From: Parapedobacter sp051400755
Lineage (GTDB): Bacteria; Bacteroidota; Bacteroidia; Sphingobacteriales; Sphingobacteriaceae
Length of the DNA stretch: 64,000 nt
Assembly (NCBI RefSeq): GCF_051400755.1
Contig: NZ_JBLFFL010000001.1
Coordinates: forward strand, 1,314,199 to 1,378,198
Direction: 5' to 3'
Numbering within the stretch: the first letter of the stretch is position 1; each line of letters begins with the position of its first letter. Shown piece by piece: positions 53,182 to 62,042 of this stretch. The notes under the pieces were generated by a model. The model made no database searches, had not been told where the DNA came from, and was given only the letters and a program-made list of their open reading frames with translations. The translations under genes were made by a program, and so were the position numbers.

Positions 53182-53406
53182 TTATCGCTGGGTTTTGTTT
53201 CGCAGGGGGGTGAGCAGGTACTCCAGCCCGTTGAGCTTGATCTCATACATGGTAGCCAGCAACATACCGAGGTTGCCTTTGGGGAAACCTTGTTGGTGAA
53301 ACCATACCAAATAGGCTTCGGGCAGGTGGCAGATCAACGAATCTTTGTATTTGCCAAAGGGCATTTTGGTGGTCACTAACGCTTGCAGTATTTCTTCCTG
53401 TGTCAT
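53182..53406 (-). CDS. DUF3820 family small protein
   Basis: A 74-residue protein with the DUF3820 signature MPFGKYKDSLICHLPEAYLVWF. Members are short cytosolic proteins of unknown role; some have been named putative quorum-sensing-regulated factors, and similar stretches occur fused to nucleases. It follows the glycosyltransferase gene by 7 bp on the same strand, so it may be transcribed with the polysaccharide cluster without being part of its chemistry. Confidence 0.8.
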   Translation of the reverse strand: MTQEEILQALVTTKMPFGKYKDSLICHLPEAYLVWFHQQGFPKGNLGMLLATMYEIKLNGLEYLLTPLRNKTQR

Positions 53407-53413
53407 GGGCGGA

Positions 53414-54166
53414 TCAGTCGTTTATCTTGCCGTGGCGGATGTAGTATACCGCAAGGTTGGCGGCGATGACGGCGTGATTGACGATAGTGGGCAAGACGCC
53501 ATAATGCTTACTGAAAATCCGGAAACGCTCCCGGAGGCTCTGCCAGTGGTGCTTTTTGGACATCCCGCCTACGAGGTATTTGGCCACGAGCCGTTTGGTG
53601 TTGACGATGTGCTTTGCATGCTTAGCTGCGCGGATCACCCAATCGATATCGGCGCTGAGCCGGTAGCACAGATCATACGGCGCCGCGATGGCCCGGCGGA
53701 TGTAGATGGCCTGGTGGCTGATGTTCATGCCATACCGGAAGCTCCGCCAGGTAAATTGATCCGGTATGGCATGCCTGCGCAGACCGAGGGACTCCCCATG
53801 CGGGTCATATAGTTCGGTTTCGCCGTAGTAAATATCGGCATCGGGCGTTGAGGCGAATACCTGTGCTACCGTATCTTGGGCATAGATCTCATCGCCGGAA
53901 TTCATGAAGAGCACGTAATCACCCGTAGCCATGGTGAGCCCTTTGTTCATCGCGTCATAGATACCCTTGTCGGGTTCGCTCACCCATCGGGTAATGCGAT
54001 CGGAATGGCGTTTGATGACCTCCACGGTGCCATCGGTGGAACCGCCGTCGATGATGAGGTACTCGATGTGGGGATAGGTTTGCCCGACCACCGATAATAT
54101 CGTGCGTTCGATATCGCGTACGTTATTGTAGACAACCGTGATGACCGTGAGCGTCGGTGAAAACAT
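53414..54166 (-). CDS. Glycosyltransferase family 2
   Basis: A 250-residue GT-A-fold transferase. The N-terminus TVITVVYNNVRDIERTILSV and the nucleotide-site IIDGGSTDGTVEVIKRHSD are typical of GT2, with YDAMNKGLTMATGDYVLFMNSGDE as the metal/donor region (the usual DxD appears as NSGD). No membrane helix is present. It lies in a minus-strand run with a methyltransferase, a pyruvyl transferase-like gene and a flippase, and should add one sugar of a surface polysaccharide. Confidence 0.9.
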   Translation of the reverse strand: MFSPTLTVITVVYNNVRDIERTILSVVGQTYPHIEYLIIDGGSTDGTVEVIKRHSDRITRWVSEPDKGIYDAMNKGLTMATGDYVLFMNSGDEIYAQDTVAQVFASTPDADIYYGETELYDPHGESLGLRRHAIPDQFTWRSFRYGMNISHQAIYIRRAIAAPYDLCYRLSADIDWVIRAAKHAKHIVNTKRLVAKYLVGGMSKKHHWQSLRERFRIFSKHYGVLPTIVNHAVIAANLAVYYIRHGKIND

Positions 54167-54168
54167 GT

Positions 54169-54912
54169 TTATGGGGACTCGGGCATGGTCGCACGTTTTT
54201 GTACGACCAATACGTTGTTGTGAAAAAAATTCATATTCTTAGGCAATATCGCCGAAATAAGTAGTCCCCAAATGGTAATGGGCATGATGAAAAACGGTGT
54301 CAGGGCTATCCTGATCGTTTTGTTCTTGGGGAAAATATGCTGATAGATATAGGCAATCCACATCTGGCAGACGGTAGCCACATAATTGGTGGTCTTATGG
54401 CTTTCAAGCAAGGTAAATCCTGATTGTTCCAGTAGATGCCTGATGCCGAATGACGTGTAGCGTGCATAGTCGTACGGAATCTCGTGCTCATCCCATACGA
54501 ACGGGAGGGTGACGAGCATGCGACCCCCCGGTTTGAGCACCCGGTGCAACTCGGCAAGGATTTCCGGAAGGTTGAAGATGTGCTCAAAAACCTCACTGGA
54601 AAAAATGCTGTCGAATGCGTTGTCGTCAAAGGGCAGCGTTTTGCCGTCGTAATACACGTCTATTTCTTCATTGTGGTGGTCGTGCCCACTGATCTCAATG
54701 TCGGTACCGATGTATTCCGTGACATTAAACAAGGATTTATAGGGCTTGCTCCCGCAGCCGAAATCCAATAACCGTCCCTGCATGTGGGAGCTGAATCGGG
54801 ATATTCCTTGGTACAGCCCCGCCCTGATGATGAAAAAGGGATTGAAAAGCAACCCGAAAAAGGTGGGTTGAAACAGGGATTTGTTGTATATGCGTTTGAG
54901 TGTAGTCAGCAA
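54169..54912 (-). CDS. Class I SAM-dependent methyltransferase (polysaccharide cluster)
   Basis: A 247-residue protein with Rossmann-fold motif RLLDFGCGSKPYKSLF (motif I), FDSIFSSEVFEHIFNLPEIL and VLKPGGRMLVTLPFVWDEHE, the Methyltransf_11 pattern. A hydrophobic C-terminal segment (about 205-230; IALTPFFIMPITIWGLLISAIL) suggests membrane attachment. In this cluster it probably methylates a sugar residue or the chain end. It is 2 bp from the glycosyltransferase gene. Confidence 0.88.
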   Translation of the reverse strand: MLTTLKRIYNKSLFQPTFFGLLFNPFFIIRAGLYQGISRFSSHMQGRLLDFGCGSKPYKSLFNVTEYIGTDIEISGHDHHNEEIDVYYDGKTLPFDDNAFDSIFSSEVFEHIFNLPEILAELHRVLKPGGRMLVTLPFVWDEHEIPYDYARYTSFGIRHLLEQSGFTLLESHKTTNYVATVCQMWIAYIYQHIFPKNKTIRIALTPFFIMPITIWGLLISAILPKNMNFFHNNVLVVQKRATMPESP

Positions 54913-54923
54913 TTTTTCAGTAT

Positions 54924-55871
54924 TTAGTGTTTGAATTGTGCTTTCCAGCGTGCAATAGCGTCCGTATCAAGGTATAACTTGATACTCATCTCGTCATATA
55001 GCTGCGCTTCGAGCTGGTCCATGCGCTGGCGCTCGAGGACATTCAATCCGATGTCATTGCGCATTTCGATGGCCCGGTTATCGATGCCGATGATGATGGC
55101 TTTGCGCTTTTTCTGTAGGGCCCGTATACCGGCATGCAGGCGTGTACCGACGTACTCGCAGGACTGCTGTTCGAGAAACGCGTCGAACGCGGATAGTTTG
55201 GGTGCCACGTAGCGGATATCAGCCGTTAGGCTTTCGATGTAAGCTTGGTCTTTGGAGCCCTGTATCCAGACGTACACCTCACGGTAATGCCGTTTCAGGA
55301 TCTCGAGCATTTGCTTATCCTTGTCCGGGTCGCGCAGGTAATCCGTGATCGTGGTGACCACAATGTCACGTTTTTGGGGGTTGATCTGCGAACAGTGGGG
55401 TTCGTTCAATCCCCATACCGTGGGGCACCCGGTGTTGACGACATTCTTGATGCCGATTTCGTTTAGCTTCTGTAGGGTATAATTGTCCCGCACGGCATGA
55501 AGATACTTCGTGGAAAACAACGTTTTGTACATCATTTGAGCATACCATGACACGGGTTTTTCTTGGTACTGCCACCACCCCACCCCCAGGAGTACCACCT
55601 TGTGCCGCAGTACTACGGTGTCCTTGAACCCTACCTTCCATTGACTTTTGCGCAGCGTATCGTTTTTGAGCAGGTTGGTCCCGCCGACGATGCCGGTGTC
55701 GTATTTGCGAAGCTTGGGGAGGTCCTTGGGGTGTATCGAAAAATGAGTGGGGACGTTGATGACAAAGTCATCCATGAAAAGCTCGTCTGCAATCCTGTTA
55801 ACCGCGTCCATGATGATGTGGTCGCCGAGATTGGTGGTACCTATTGATGTGTCAAAAATAATCTTGGGCAT
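54924..55871 (-). CDS. Polysaccharide pyruvyl transferase family protein
   Basis: A 315-residue protein of the PS_pyruv_trans/CsaB family. Markers are the start IIFDTSIGTTNLGDHIIMDAV, the central GIVGGTNLL and the C-terminal EYVGTRLHAGIRALQKKRKAIIIGIDNRA. Family members add ketal-linked pyruvate to polysaccharides using PEP. It is next to the flippase and methyltransferase genes. Pyruvylation of the exported glycan is the natural inference. Confidence 0.87.
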   Translation of the reverse strand: MPKIIFDTSIGTTNLGDHIIMDAVNRIADELFMDDFVINVPTHFSIHPKDLPKLRKYDTGIVGGTNLLKNDTLRKSQWKVGFKDTVVLRHKVVLLGVGWWQYQEKPVSWYAQMMYKTLFSTKYLHAVRDNYTLQKLNEIGIKNVVNTGCPTVWGLNEPHCSQINPQKRDIVVTTITDYLRDPDKDKQMLEILKRHYREVYVWIQGSKDQAYIESLTADIRYVAPKLSAFDAFLEQQSCEYVGTRLHAGIRALQKKRKAIIIGIDNRAIEMRNDIGLNVLERQRMDQLEAQLYDEMSIKLYLDTDAIARWKAQFKH

Positions 55872-55886
55872 GAGGTATCGTGCAGC

Positions 55887-57233
55887 TTATCGTTTTACTA
55901 AACGTTGAATAGTCGGAATGAAAAACAGTGCCTTTAATATCATCCATCCTTGGCTCCTTGTTTTGGGCACAAAGATAACAAACAGCGCAGTGGATGCATA
56001 CGTCAATAACGTGGCATAAGCAGCACCAATCATGCCATATTTTGGGATCCACCAGGTGTTGAGCACGATATTGATGATTGCGCCCGTCACCGCGCGCGCG
56101 AGCGATAGCATGGTGTAGCCTTCGGCCAGGAGGTACTGGCCGCTGGCGACGTAGAGAAACATGAATACACCGGCCCAGATGTGTACGGTGAGCGTTGCGG
56201 CCCCAGCCGCATACTCCGGTTTATAGAAGATGTCGTAAAGTAATGGAGCGACAAACGTGGTGACCAGTGCTATCGCAATGCTGATGAACGCCATGAGCTC
56301 ATACAAATGCTGCAATCGCCGTTGATATCGGACGGGGTCGTCGCGCCGTGCATTCATGATGGCGGGAAAAAGCGCCGTGACGATGGCCATGGGGATGAAG
56401 TACCATCCTTCACTGAGCTTCACGACCGTGTCATACACGCCGAAGACCGCCTCGCCCAAGTAGGCATCCAGCATGAGCTGGTCGATTTTCATGTAGAGGA
56501 TGATGGAGATGGACGAAAACGCCAACGGCCAGGAATAGCGGAGCAAGTGTTTGGCCACGGCACCTTCAAACTTCCATTGGAATACGCTGTAGCCTGTTCG
56601 CTGATAGCGGTATAGGTAGCCCGCCGCGAGAAAAACCGCATCCAAGAGCAGCGACCACACAAACCATTCGATCGGCGCGCGCCACAGCACGAGCATGATT
56701 TTCAATAGCGCAGAAAGCAAATTGGCGCCCACTTGGATGTACATGATATTCTTGCCCTGCACCTTGGCTTGGAAAAAGCAATCAATGATGTTGATGGGCT
56801 GGAAAATGCAGATAAACGATACGATGCCCACATATCGATAAGGAGCGGCGGGCAGCTCCGCGGCATGGTAACCGATCAACAGGTAGGTGATATAGATCAG
56901 GGGGAGCGCAACGACACCGGCCAGCAGCCGCAGCCAGAACGCGGTGCCGAGGATGATAGGGTGCTTATGCGGCTCTTGCAGCAGTTGGCGTGTTACAAAG
57001 CTGTCCATCCCCAAGGCGGCGGCGGCCGTGAAGAAAGAGACCAATACGAACGGGTAGTTTAATACACCATTTTGGCCGCTGCCCAGGTAATTGGGAATGG
57101 CGATGGCGGTAACGATCATCTTCAGGAAAATCGACCCTACACGGGCAACCATCAGCCAGCCGGTATTCTTGAAGTACTTGTTGAACGCTTCGGGGTCGAA
57201 ACCGGGTAATGATGAAATCTTCATCGAAGCCAT
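55887..57233 (-). CDS. Oligosaccharide flippase (Wzx-like, MATE/MOP superfamily)
   Basis: A 448-residue integral membrane protein with about 12-14 helices, starting NTGWLMVARVGSIFLKMIV, the usual opening of polysaccharide biosynthesis flippases. It should turn lipid-linked repeat units across the inner membrane. ATG 57233 is preferred (ATG 57224 also possible); a TTG at 57245 would overlap the DeoR gene. It is the first gene of the minus-strand polysaccharide run and starts 4 bp after the regulator gene, so read-through from it is likely. Confidence 0.9.
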   Translation of the reverse strand: MASMKISSLPGFDPEAFNKYFKNTGWLMVARVGSIFLKMIVTAIAIPNYLGSGQNGVLNYPFVLVSFFTAAAALGMDSFVTRQLLQEPHKHPIILGTAFWLRLLAGVVALPLIYITYLLIGYHAAELPAAPYRYVGIVSFICIFQPINIIDCFFQAKVQGKNIMYIQVGANLLSALLKIMLVLWRAPIEWFVWSLLLDAVFLAAGYLYRYQRTGYSVFQWKFEGAVAKHLLRYSWPLAFSSISIILYMKIDQLMLDAYLGEAVFGVYDTVVKLSEGWYFIPMAIVTALFPAIMNARRDDPVRYQRRLQHLYELMAFISIAIALVTTFVAPLLYDIFYKPEYAAGAATLTVHIWAGVFMFLYVASGQYLLAEGYTMLSLARAVTGAIINIVLNTWWIPKYGMIGAAYATLLTYASTALFVIFVPKTRSQGWMILKALFFIPTIQRLVKR

Positions 57234-57237
57234 GCTG

Positions 57238-57981
57238 CTAAACAACCTCCACCAGCTTGCTGAATCCTGTTAAGCTGGGGTGCTTGAGGTCCAGATCCGT
57301 CACCAAATAAGAAATGGCGTTGAGGCTGCATACCTTCATCTTTTGCACCGAGTTGAGTTTCTCTGCAATACTGAGAATGGCGGTCTTGCTCGAGCAGCGG
57401 ATCATGGCTTTTTTGATCTGCACCACCTCCCAATCGGAGTCGGTAACCCCATCTTCTACCGAAAGGCTGTTGGTGCCCAATAGGCATAGGTCTACCCGGA
57501 TCTCGGACAATTGATTGATCACCTGCGAACCGATACTGATGTTGGTATTCCGGGAAAGCTTGCCGCCGATGAGGATGACATCCGCATTGGTACGCTCAGC
57601 CAGTTCCAGTGCAACCAGCGGGCTGATGGTAAAAAACGTGCATTGAAGACTTTCGGGTACAATCCGGGCCAACTCAAGCATCGTCGTGCCGCCGCCGGCC
57701 AGCACCGTCATGCCGTTTTGGATGAGGTTAAGGGCTTTGCTTGCAATTTGTTTCTTGGCATCACGCGCATAAACGTTGTTTTCTTGAAAGGGGTATTGGA
57801 ATGATTTGGACAGCGCCCCGCCATAGACTTTGAGTACCTTGCCATTTTCTGCCAGTTCGTTCAAATCACGCCTGATGGTATCCTCAGAGACATTGAGCTG
57901 TACACTGAGATCCGAGGATAGCACCTTGTTATGCAAGTTTATTTGATGAATGATAAAGGCCTGCCGTTCTTCTTTCAACAT
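57238..57981 (-). CDS. DeoR/GlpR family transcriptional regulator
   Basis: A 247-residue repressor with an N-terminal winged HTH (VLSSDLSVQLNVSEDTIRRDLNEL) and a C-terminal sugar-phosphate sensing domain (TVLAGGGTTMLELARIVPES, VILIGGKLSRNTNISIG). ATG 57981 is chosen. It is divergent from nagA (93-bp gap), so it probably controls the amino-sugar genes in response to a phosphorylated sugar such as GlcNAc-6-P, as AgaR/NagR-like homologues do; that is inference. The flippase gene follows on the same strand. Confidence 0.9.
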   Translation of the reverse strand: MLKEERQAFIIHQINLHNKVLSSDLSVQLNVSEDTIRRDLNELAENGKVLKVYGGALSKSFQYPFQENNVYARDAKKQIASKALNLIQNGMTVLAGGGTTMLELARIVPESLQCTFFTISPLVALELAERTNADVILIGGKLSRNTNISIGSQVINQLSEIRVDLCLLGTNSLSVEDGVTDSDWEVVQIKKAMIRCSSKTAILSIAEKLNSVQKMKVCSLNAISYLVTDLDLKHPSLTGFSKLVEVV

Positions 57982-58074
57982 TGGTGTAACGGGTTTATTT
58001 AATTGGGTAAAGATAGCAGAAATTTGTATTATTACGGCCAGCAAAGCGTCAATAACTTCGACACCATACTATCC

Positions 58075-59187
58075 ATGACGGAACTACGTATCGCGATCAT
58101 CAATGGGATTATCTTTACAGGCGATGAACTGATCAGCAACAAAGCCCTGTTGATTGAGGGACGCCGGGTAGTGGATCTGCTCGCGCCGGACGAATTGCCG
58201 GATGGCGCATCGGTCGTGGATGCAATGGGCGACTATGTAGTGCCGGGCTTTATCGATTTGCAGGTATACGGGAGCGGCGGACAGCTATTCTCGGCGGATC
58301 CGACCACCGCATCCATAGACAAGGTTGCGGCGGCATTGGTCCAATCGGGCACTACGAGTTTCATGATTACCGTGGCGACCAACTCGATGGAGGTGGTGGA
58401 CCGTGCGCTGGCCGTATTAAGCAATTACAGCCACCCTGCATTATTGGGACTGCACCTGGAAGGGCCATATCTCAATCCCGCAAGACGGGGGGCGCATCCA
58501 GCGGAGCATATCCGCCAGCCGACGCCGTCCGAAATCGCTGCGTTATTAGCGAAAGGGCGAGGTTGCCTTCGGATGATGACCATCGCCCCTGAACGGTTTG
58601 ATCGCGAAATGATCCGCTTCCTGCTGGATAATGATGTATTGCTATCGGCGGGCCACAGCGACGCTTCTTTTGAAGAGGCGATGGCTGGATTTGACAACGG
58701 TATCCGGGCCGTCACCCATCTTTTTAATGCCATGTCTCCTTTTCATCACCGCCATCCGGGGCTTCCGGGAGCCGCTTTCCAGTCAACCGGTGCAATGGCC
58801 AGCATCATTGCCGATGGCATCCACGTGGACTACGAGACGCTTTCGATCAGTAAAAAGCTACTTGGTAGCCGCTTATTTCTGATTACCGACGCAGTGGCCG
58901 AGTCGCATGAGGGAACGTATACCCATGTATTTAAGGGCGATCGGTACACCCTGCCAGACGGCACATTGTCCGGCTCGGCGTTGACGATGATGCAAGCCGT
59001 GGCCAACAGTGTCCAGCAGGCAGGCATTCCGCTAGAAGAAGCCCTGCGGATGGCCACCTTATATCCGGCTGCTCTCATCGGCGCGGATGACCTCGGCCGG
59101 ATCGCGCCGGGGGTCAGCGCCAATATCGTCATTTTTGACACGCAATATGCCATTCAGCACGTCTTTCTTGGAGGGCAGCGTCAATGA
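58075..59187 (+). CDS. nagA: N-acetylglucosamine-6-phosphate deacetylase
   Basis: A 370-residue amidohydrolase removing acetate from GlcNAc-6-P. ATG 58075 is preferred to the GTG-type extension from 58003. Motifs are VPGFIDLQVYGSGG (the usual HxH reads LQV here, as in many NagA), HLEGPYLNPARRGAH (Glu metal ligand), LSAGHSDASFEEA (His), THLFNAMSPFHHRHPG (His) and LITDAVAES (catalytic Asp). Its stop overlaps the next gene's ATG by 4 bp. Partner nagB is not in the window. Confidence 0.93.
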   Translation: MTELRIAIINGIIFTGDELISNKALLIEGRRVVDLLAPDELPDGASVVDAMGDYVVPGFIDLQVYGSGGQLFSADPTTASIDKVAAALVQSGTTSFMITVATNSMEVVDRALAVLSNYSHPALLGLHLEGPYLNPARRGAHPAEHIRQPTPSEIAALLAKGRGCLRMMTIAPERFDREMIRFLLDNDVLLSAGHSDASFEEAMAGFDNGIRAVTHLFNAMSPFHHRHPGLPGAAFQSTGAMASIIADGIHVDYETLSISKKLLGSRLFLITDAVAESHEGTYTHVFKGDRYTLPDGTLSGSALTMMQAVANSVQQAGIPLEEALRMATLYPAALIGADDLGRIAPGVSANIVIFDTQYAIQHVFLGGQRQ

Positions 59188-60431
59188 AAAAGCTGTTCAA
59201 CCTACTCTATTTTCAGGTACTCATTGCCATCCTCATCGGGGTATTGATCGGGCATTTTTATCCGTCATTGGGGGTGCAGCTCAAACCCCTCGGCGATGGC
59301 TTTATCAAGCTGATCAAAATGGTCATCGCGCCGCTCATCTTCTGCAGCATCGTATTGGGCATCGCGGGGATGGAAGACGTGAAGAAGATTGGCAAAGTTG
59401 GGGTGAAGTCGCTGTTGTTTTTTCAATTATCGACGATGGCGGCGATGTTCTTGGCGGTGCTCGTGATCAACGTTCTAAAGCCCGGCGAAGGGATGCACGT
59501 CGATCCGACAACGTTGGACACATCAGCAGTGGCATCGTATATTGAACAGAGCAAGGATCAGGGTGGCATCGCGGCATTTTTGTTGGACATTATCCCGGAA
59601 AATATTTTCGGGGCCCTATCTTCCGGCAATCTGCTGCAGGTGCTCTTTTTTGCGGTCTTATTTGGTTTTGGCCTTTCCCAGATCGGCGGCAAAGCGGAGC
59701 CTGCAATACGGGTGATGCAGTCTTTTCTGGATGGCTTGTTTGCCGTGATCAAGATGATCATGAAAGTCGCCCCGATCGGAGCGATGGGGGCAATGGGGTT
59801 TACCATCGGAAAGTACGGCATCAGTTCCCTTTCGTCGCTGGGCCTGTTGATGGTCTCGTTTTACCTAGCCTGCCTGCTCTATATTTTTGTGGCGTTAGGA
59901 TTGATTTTGAAATACTATGGGATAAGTGTATTCAAACTGCTGCGCTATATCAAGGAAGAATTGCTGGTGGTATTGGGCACTTCTTCTTCCGAATCGGTAT
60001 TGCCTGCCATCATGCAAAAGCTGGAACGCCTGGGCTGCTCCAGACCGGTCGTGCGGCTGGCGATTCCGACGGGCTACTCGTTCAATTTGGATGGCACAAC
60101 GATATACCTCACGATGGCGGCCATATTCCTGTCACAAGCGTTGGATATTCCGATGAATCTGGGCGAACAACTGTTTCTATTGTTGGTGTTGACCATTACG
60201 TCCAATGGGGCGGCAGGTGTAACGGGCAGCGGGTTTATTATATTGGCCGCTACGCTGCCCGTGGTAGGCCATCTGCCCATTGAGTCGGTGGCGCTGGTAT
60301 TCGGCATCGACCGTTTCATGAGTGAGGCACGGGCGTTGACCAATATCATCGGCAACACCGCAGCCACGCTGGTGGTGGCGCGTTGGGAAAATGAGCTGGA
60401 TATGGAGCAGATGAAGTCGGAACTCGGCTGA
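59184..60431 (+). CDS. Dicarboxylate/amino acid:cation symporter (DAACS family)
   Basis: A 415-residue symporter of the GltP/DctA family with about eight helices and two re-entrant loops. Signature regions are the serine-rich LVVLGTSSSESVLPAIMQ, SFNLDGTTIYLTMAAIF and the Na+/substrate site LTITSNGAAGVTGSGFI with FGIDRFMSEARALTNIIGN. It would import glutamate, aspartate or C4-dicarboxylates with H+ or Na+. It is translationally coupled to nagA (ATGA overlap), an unusual pairing for an amino-sugar gene. It is convergent with xseB, 1 bp apart. Confidence 0.92.
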   Translation: MKKLFNLLYFQVLIAILIGVLIGHFYPSLGVQLKPLGDGFIKLIKMVIAPLIFCSIVLGIAGMEDVKKIGKVGVKSLLFFQLSTMAAMFLAVLVINVLKPGEGMHVDPTTLDTSAVASYIEQSKDQGGIAAFLLDIIPENIFGALSSGNLLQVLFFAVLFGFGLSQIGGKAEPAIRVMQSFLDGLFAVIKMIMKVAPIGAMGAMGFTIGKYGISSLSSLGLLMVSFYLACLLYIFVALGLILKYYGISVFKLLRYIKEELLVVLGTSSSESVLPAIMQKLERLGCSRPVVRLAIPTGYSFNLDGTTIYLTMAAIFLSQALDIPMNLGEQLFLLLVLTITSNGAAGVTGSGFIILAATLPVVGHLPIESVALVFGIDRFMSEARALTNIIGNTAATLVVARWENELDMEQMKSELG

Positions 60432-60432
60432 C

Positions 60433-60669
60433 TTACTCGTCCCCCGCTGTCGGGGCCGGAGCGTCCATATCCATGGTCAGGTCGGCCAGTATGTTATTCA
60501 CCTCTTCTTCTGTAGCCGTGAGTTTGGCTTTGCAGACAGTGATAAGCTGGGTGGCACGTCTCACTTTTTCCGAAAGCGCATCGATGGAGATGCCGCCCTG
60601 TTCAATCTCAGACACGATGGATTGTAGTTCCTCAAAGGCGTCGGTATAGGTGTACTTCTCGTCACTCAT
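60433..60669 (-). CDS. xseB: Exodeoxyribonuclease VII small subunit
   Basis: A 78-residue all-helical subunit (TYTDAFEELQSIVSEIEQGG, LSEKVRRATQLITVCKAKL) that combines with XseA to make the single-strand-specific exonuclease VII. It overlaps the 3' end of xseA by 8 bp on the same strand, the usual operon order. The acidic tail MDAPAPTAGDE is a common feature. Confidence 0.93.
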   Translation of the reverse strand: MSDEKYTYTDAFEELQSIVSEIEQGGISIDALSEKVRRATQLITVCKAKLTATEEEVNNILADLTMDMDAPAPTAGDE

Positions 60670-61999
60670 TTGCTGTTGGTTTGATGTGGGTTACCGTACT
60701 GGTGACGTTTCCTGATGCCAAGACGGTCTCCAGTACATCACCCTGTTTGATATTTTCGGCAGTGTTGATCACCTGTCCGTTGATGCGTGTAATGCTGTAT
60801 CCGCGGTTGAGCACCCACTGTGGGTCTAACAGCCTGACGGACCGTTCCATGGCGGCTAATTCAAACCGGCTGTCTTTGAGCTTGCTCAAGCTGGCTGTTT
60901 TCACGGTCTGTTCGGGGTATTGCAGCGTTTGCAGTTCCCGTCGCAGGCAGCCGGTCGCGGCTGTCTTTAGCCGTGCGGCATGATGCTCAAGCGCTCGTTG
61001 CTGTTGATGAAGGAGATGCACGCTCGTCAACCGGAAGTAACGGATGCAATCATGAAGGGCATTTTTTTGTAGCGTAAGCAATCGCTCCGTTTGTTGGACA
61101 ATGGTTTGCTGCGCTTGCGAAACGGGCACGGCAAAATCATGGAATCGCTGAACGAGGAAATCGGCTAACTCGCTTGGAGTAATCGCATTTTGATAGGCGA
61201 CCATCTCGCTTACCGTCTCATTGGTCGAATGCCCGATACCGGTGAGCACCGGAATGGGGAACTGGGCGATGGCTGAAGCCAATAGATAATGGTTGTAACT
61301 GGACAGTCCAACGTCTCCCCCGCCCCCACGGATAATGGCCACGACGTCATAAGCTTCTACCTGTTGGGCGATATGCACGAGTTGGTTGATGATCGATGGG
61401 ATGGATTTATCGCCCTGTAGCAATGCAGGAAATAAGGTCGATTCGAACCGATACCCCCAAGGATTGCCATGTAGGATTTTCAGAAAGTCGGCGTATCCCT
61501 TGCTGGTCTCTACCGATATGATGGCCAATCGCTTGGGAACCACCGGGAAAGCGAGCCGCTTATTGGCAAAGAAGAGCCCTTCCTGCTTGAGCCGGGCGAT
61601 GCTCTCCAGTTTTTCCCTTGCCAACTCACCCAATGAATAAGCGGGGTCTATGTCCAAAATACGGAGGCTCAAGCCATGTAAAGGCTCATAGGAGATGGTC
61701 GCTTGAAACAGAATAGTGATGCCATTCTTCAATGGTTCGCGGGCGATGTCAATGAACCGCTGGTTGATCCGTTGATAATCGCCGTTCCACAAGATGGCGC
61801 GCATTTCGGCAATGACCTTGCCTTCTTTTTTCTCGACCAAGTCAGGATAGCAATGCCCGGAATGGCTATAATGATTGAGTTTATTCATCTCTGCCTTGAT
61901 CCAGTAAACGCTTTTATACCGTTCGGCGATGGTTTTTTGAATACTGCGGGCTACCTCCGCAAGGGAAAAGATCGTCTTGTCTGGCAGTTTCTCAGGCAT
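60662..61999 (-). CDS. xseA: Exodeoxyribonuclease VII large subunit
   Basis: A 445-residue catalytic subunit of exonuclease VII, degrading single-stranded DNA from both ends. It has an N-terminal OB-fold (FSLAEVARSIQKTIAERYKS, MRAILWNGDY), the catalytic domain with RLAIISVETSKGYADFL, AIIRGGGGDVGLSSYNHY and PVLTGIGHSTNETVSEMVA, and a long coiled-coil segment (about 265-370) towards a beta end. ATG 61999 is chosen; a TTG at 62005 lies within the -7 promoter element. It is divergent from def. Confidence 0.95.
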   Translation of the reverse strand: MPEKLPDKTIFSLAEVARSIQKTIAERYKSVYWIKAEMNKLNHYSHSGHCYPDLVEKKEGKVIAEMRAILWNGDYQRINQRFIDIAREPLKNGITILFQATISYEPLHGLSLRILDIDPAYSLGELAREKLESIARLKQEGLFFANKRLAFPVVPKRLAIISVETSKGYADFLKILHGNPWGYRFESTLFPALLQGDKSIPSIINQLVHIAQQVEAYDVVAIIRGGGGDVGLSSYNHYLLASAIAQFPIPVLTGIGHSTNETVSEMVAYQNAITPSELADFLVQRFHDFAVPVSQAQQTIVQQTERLLTLQKNALHDCIRYFRLTSVHLLHQQQRALEHHAARLKTAATGCLRRELQTLQYPEQTVKTASLSKLKDSRFELAAMERSVRLLDPQWVLNRGYSITRINGQVINTAENIKQGDVLETVLASGNVTSTVTHIKPTANE

Positions 62000-62002
62000 A
62001 TT

Positions 62003-62010
62003 CAAAGATA
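62003..62010 (-). promoter_or_regulatory. -7 element of xseA, leaderless placement
   Basis: Minus strand TATCTTTG ends 3 nt before ATG 61999. It faces the def element only 20 bp away, so the two polymerases cannot bind at once. Confidence 0.5.
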
Positions 62011-62030
62011 AGCTTTTTCCGTAAAATCAC

Positions 62031-62038
62031 TACCTTTG
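62031..62038 (+). promoter_or_regulatory. -7 element of def, leaderless placement
   Basis: TACCTTTG ends 4 nt before ATG 62043 and is identical to the two rRNA -7 elements. Confidence 0.5.
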
Positions 62039-62042
62039 TAGC

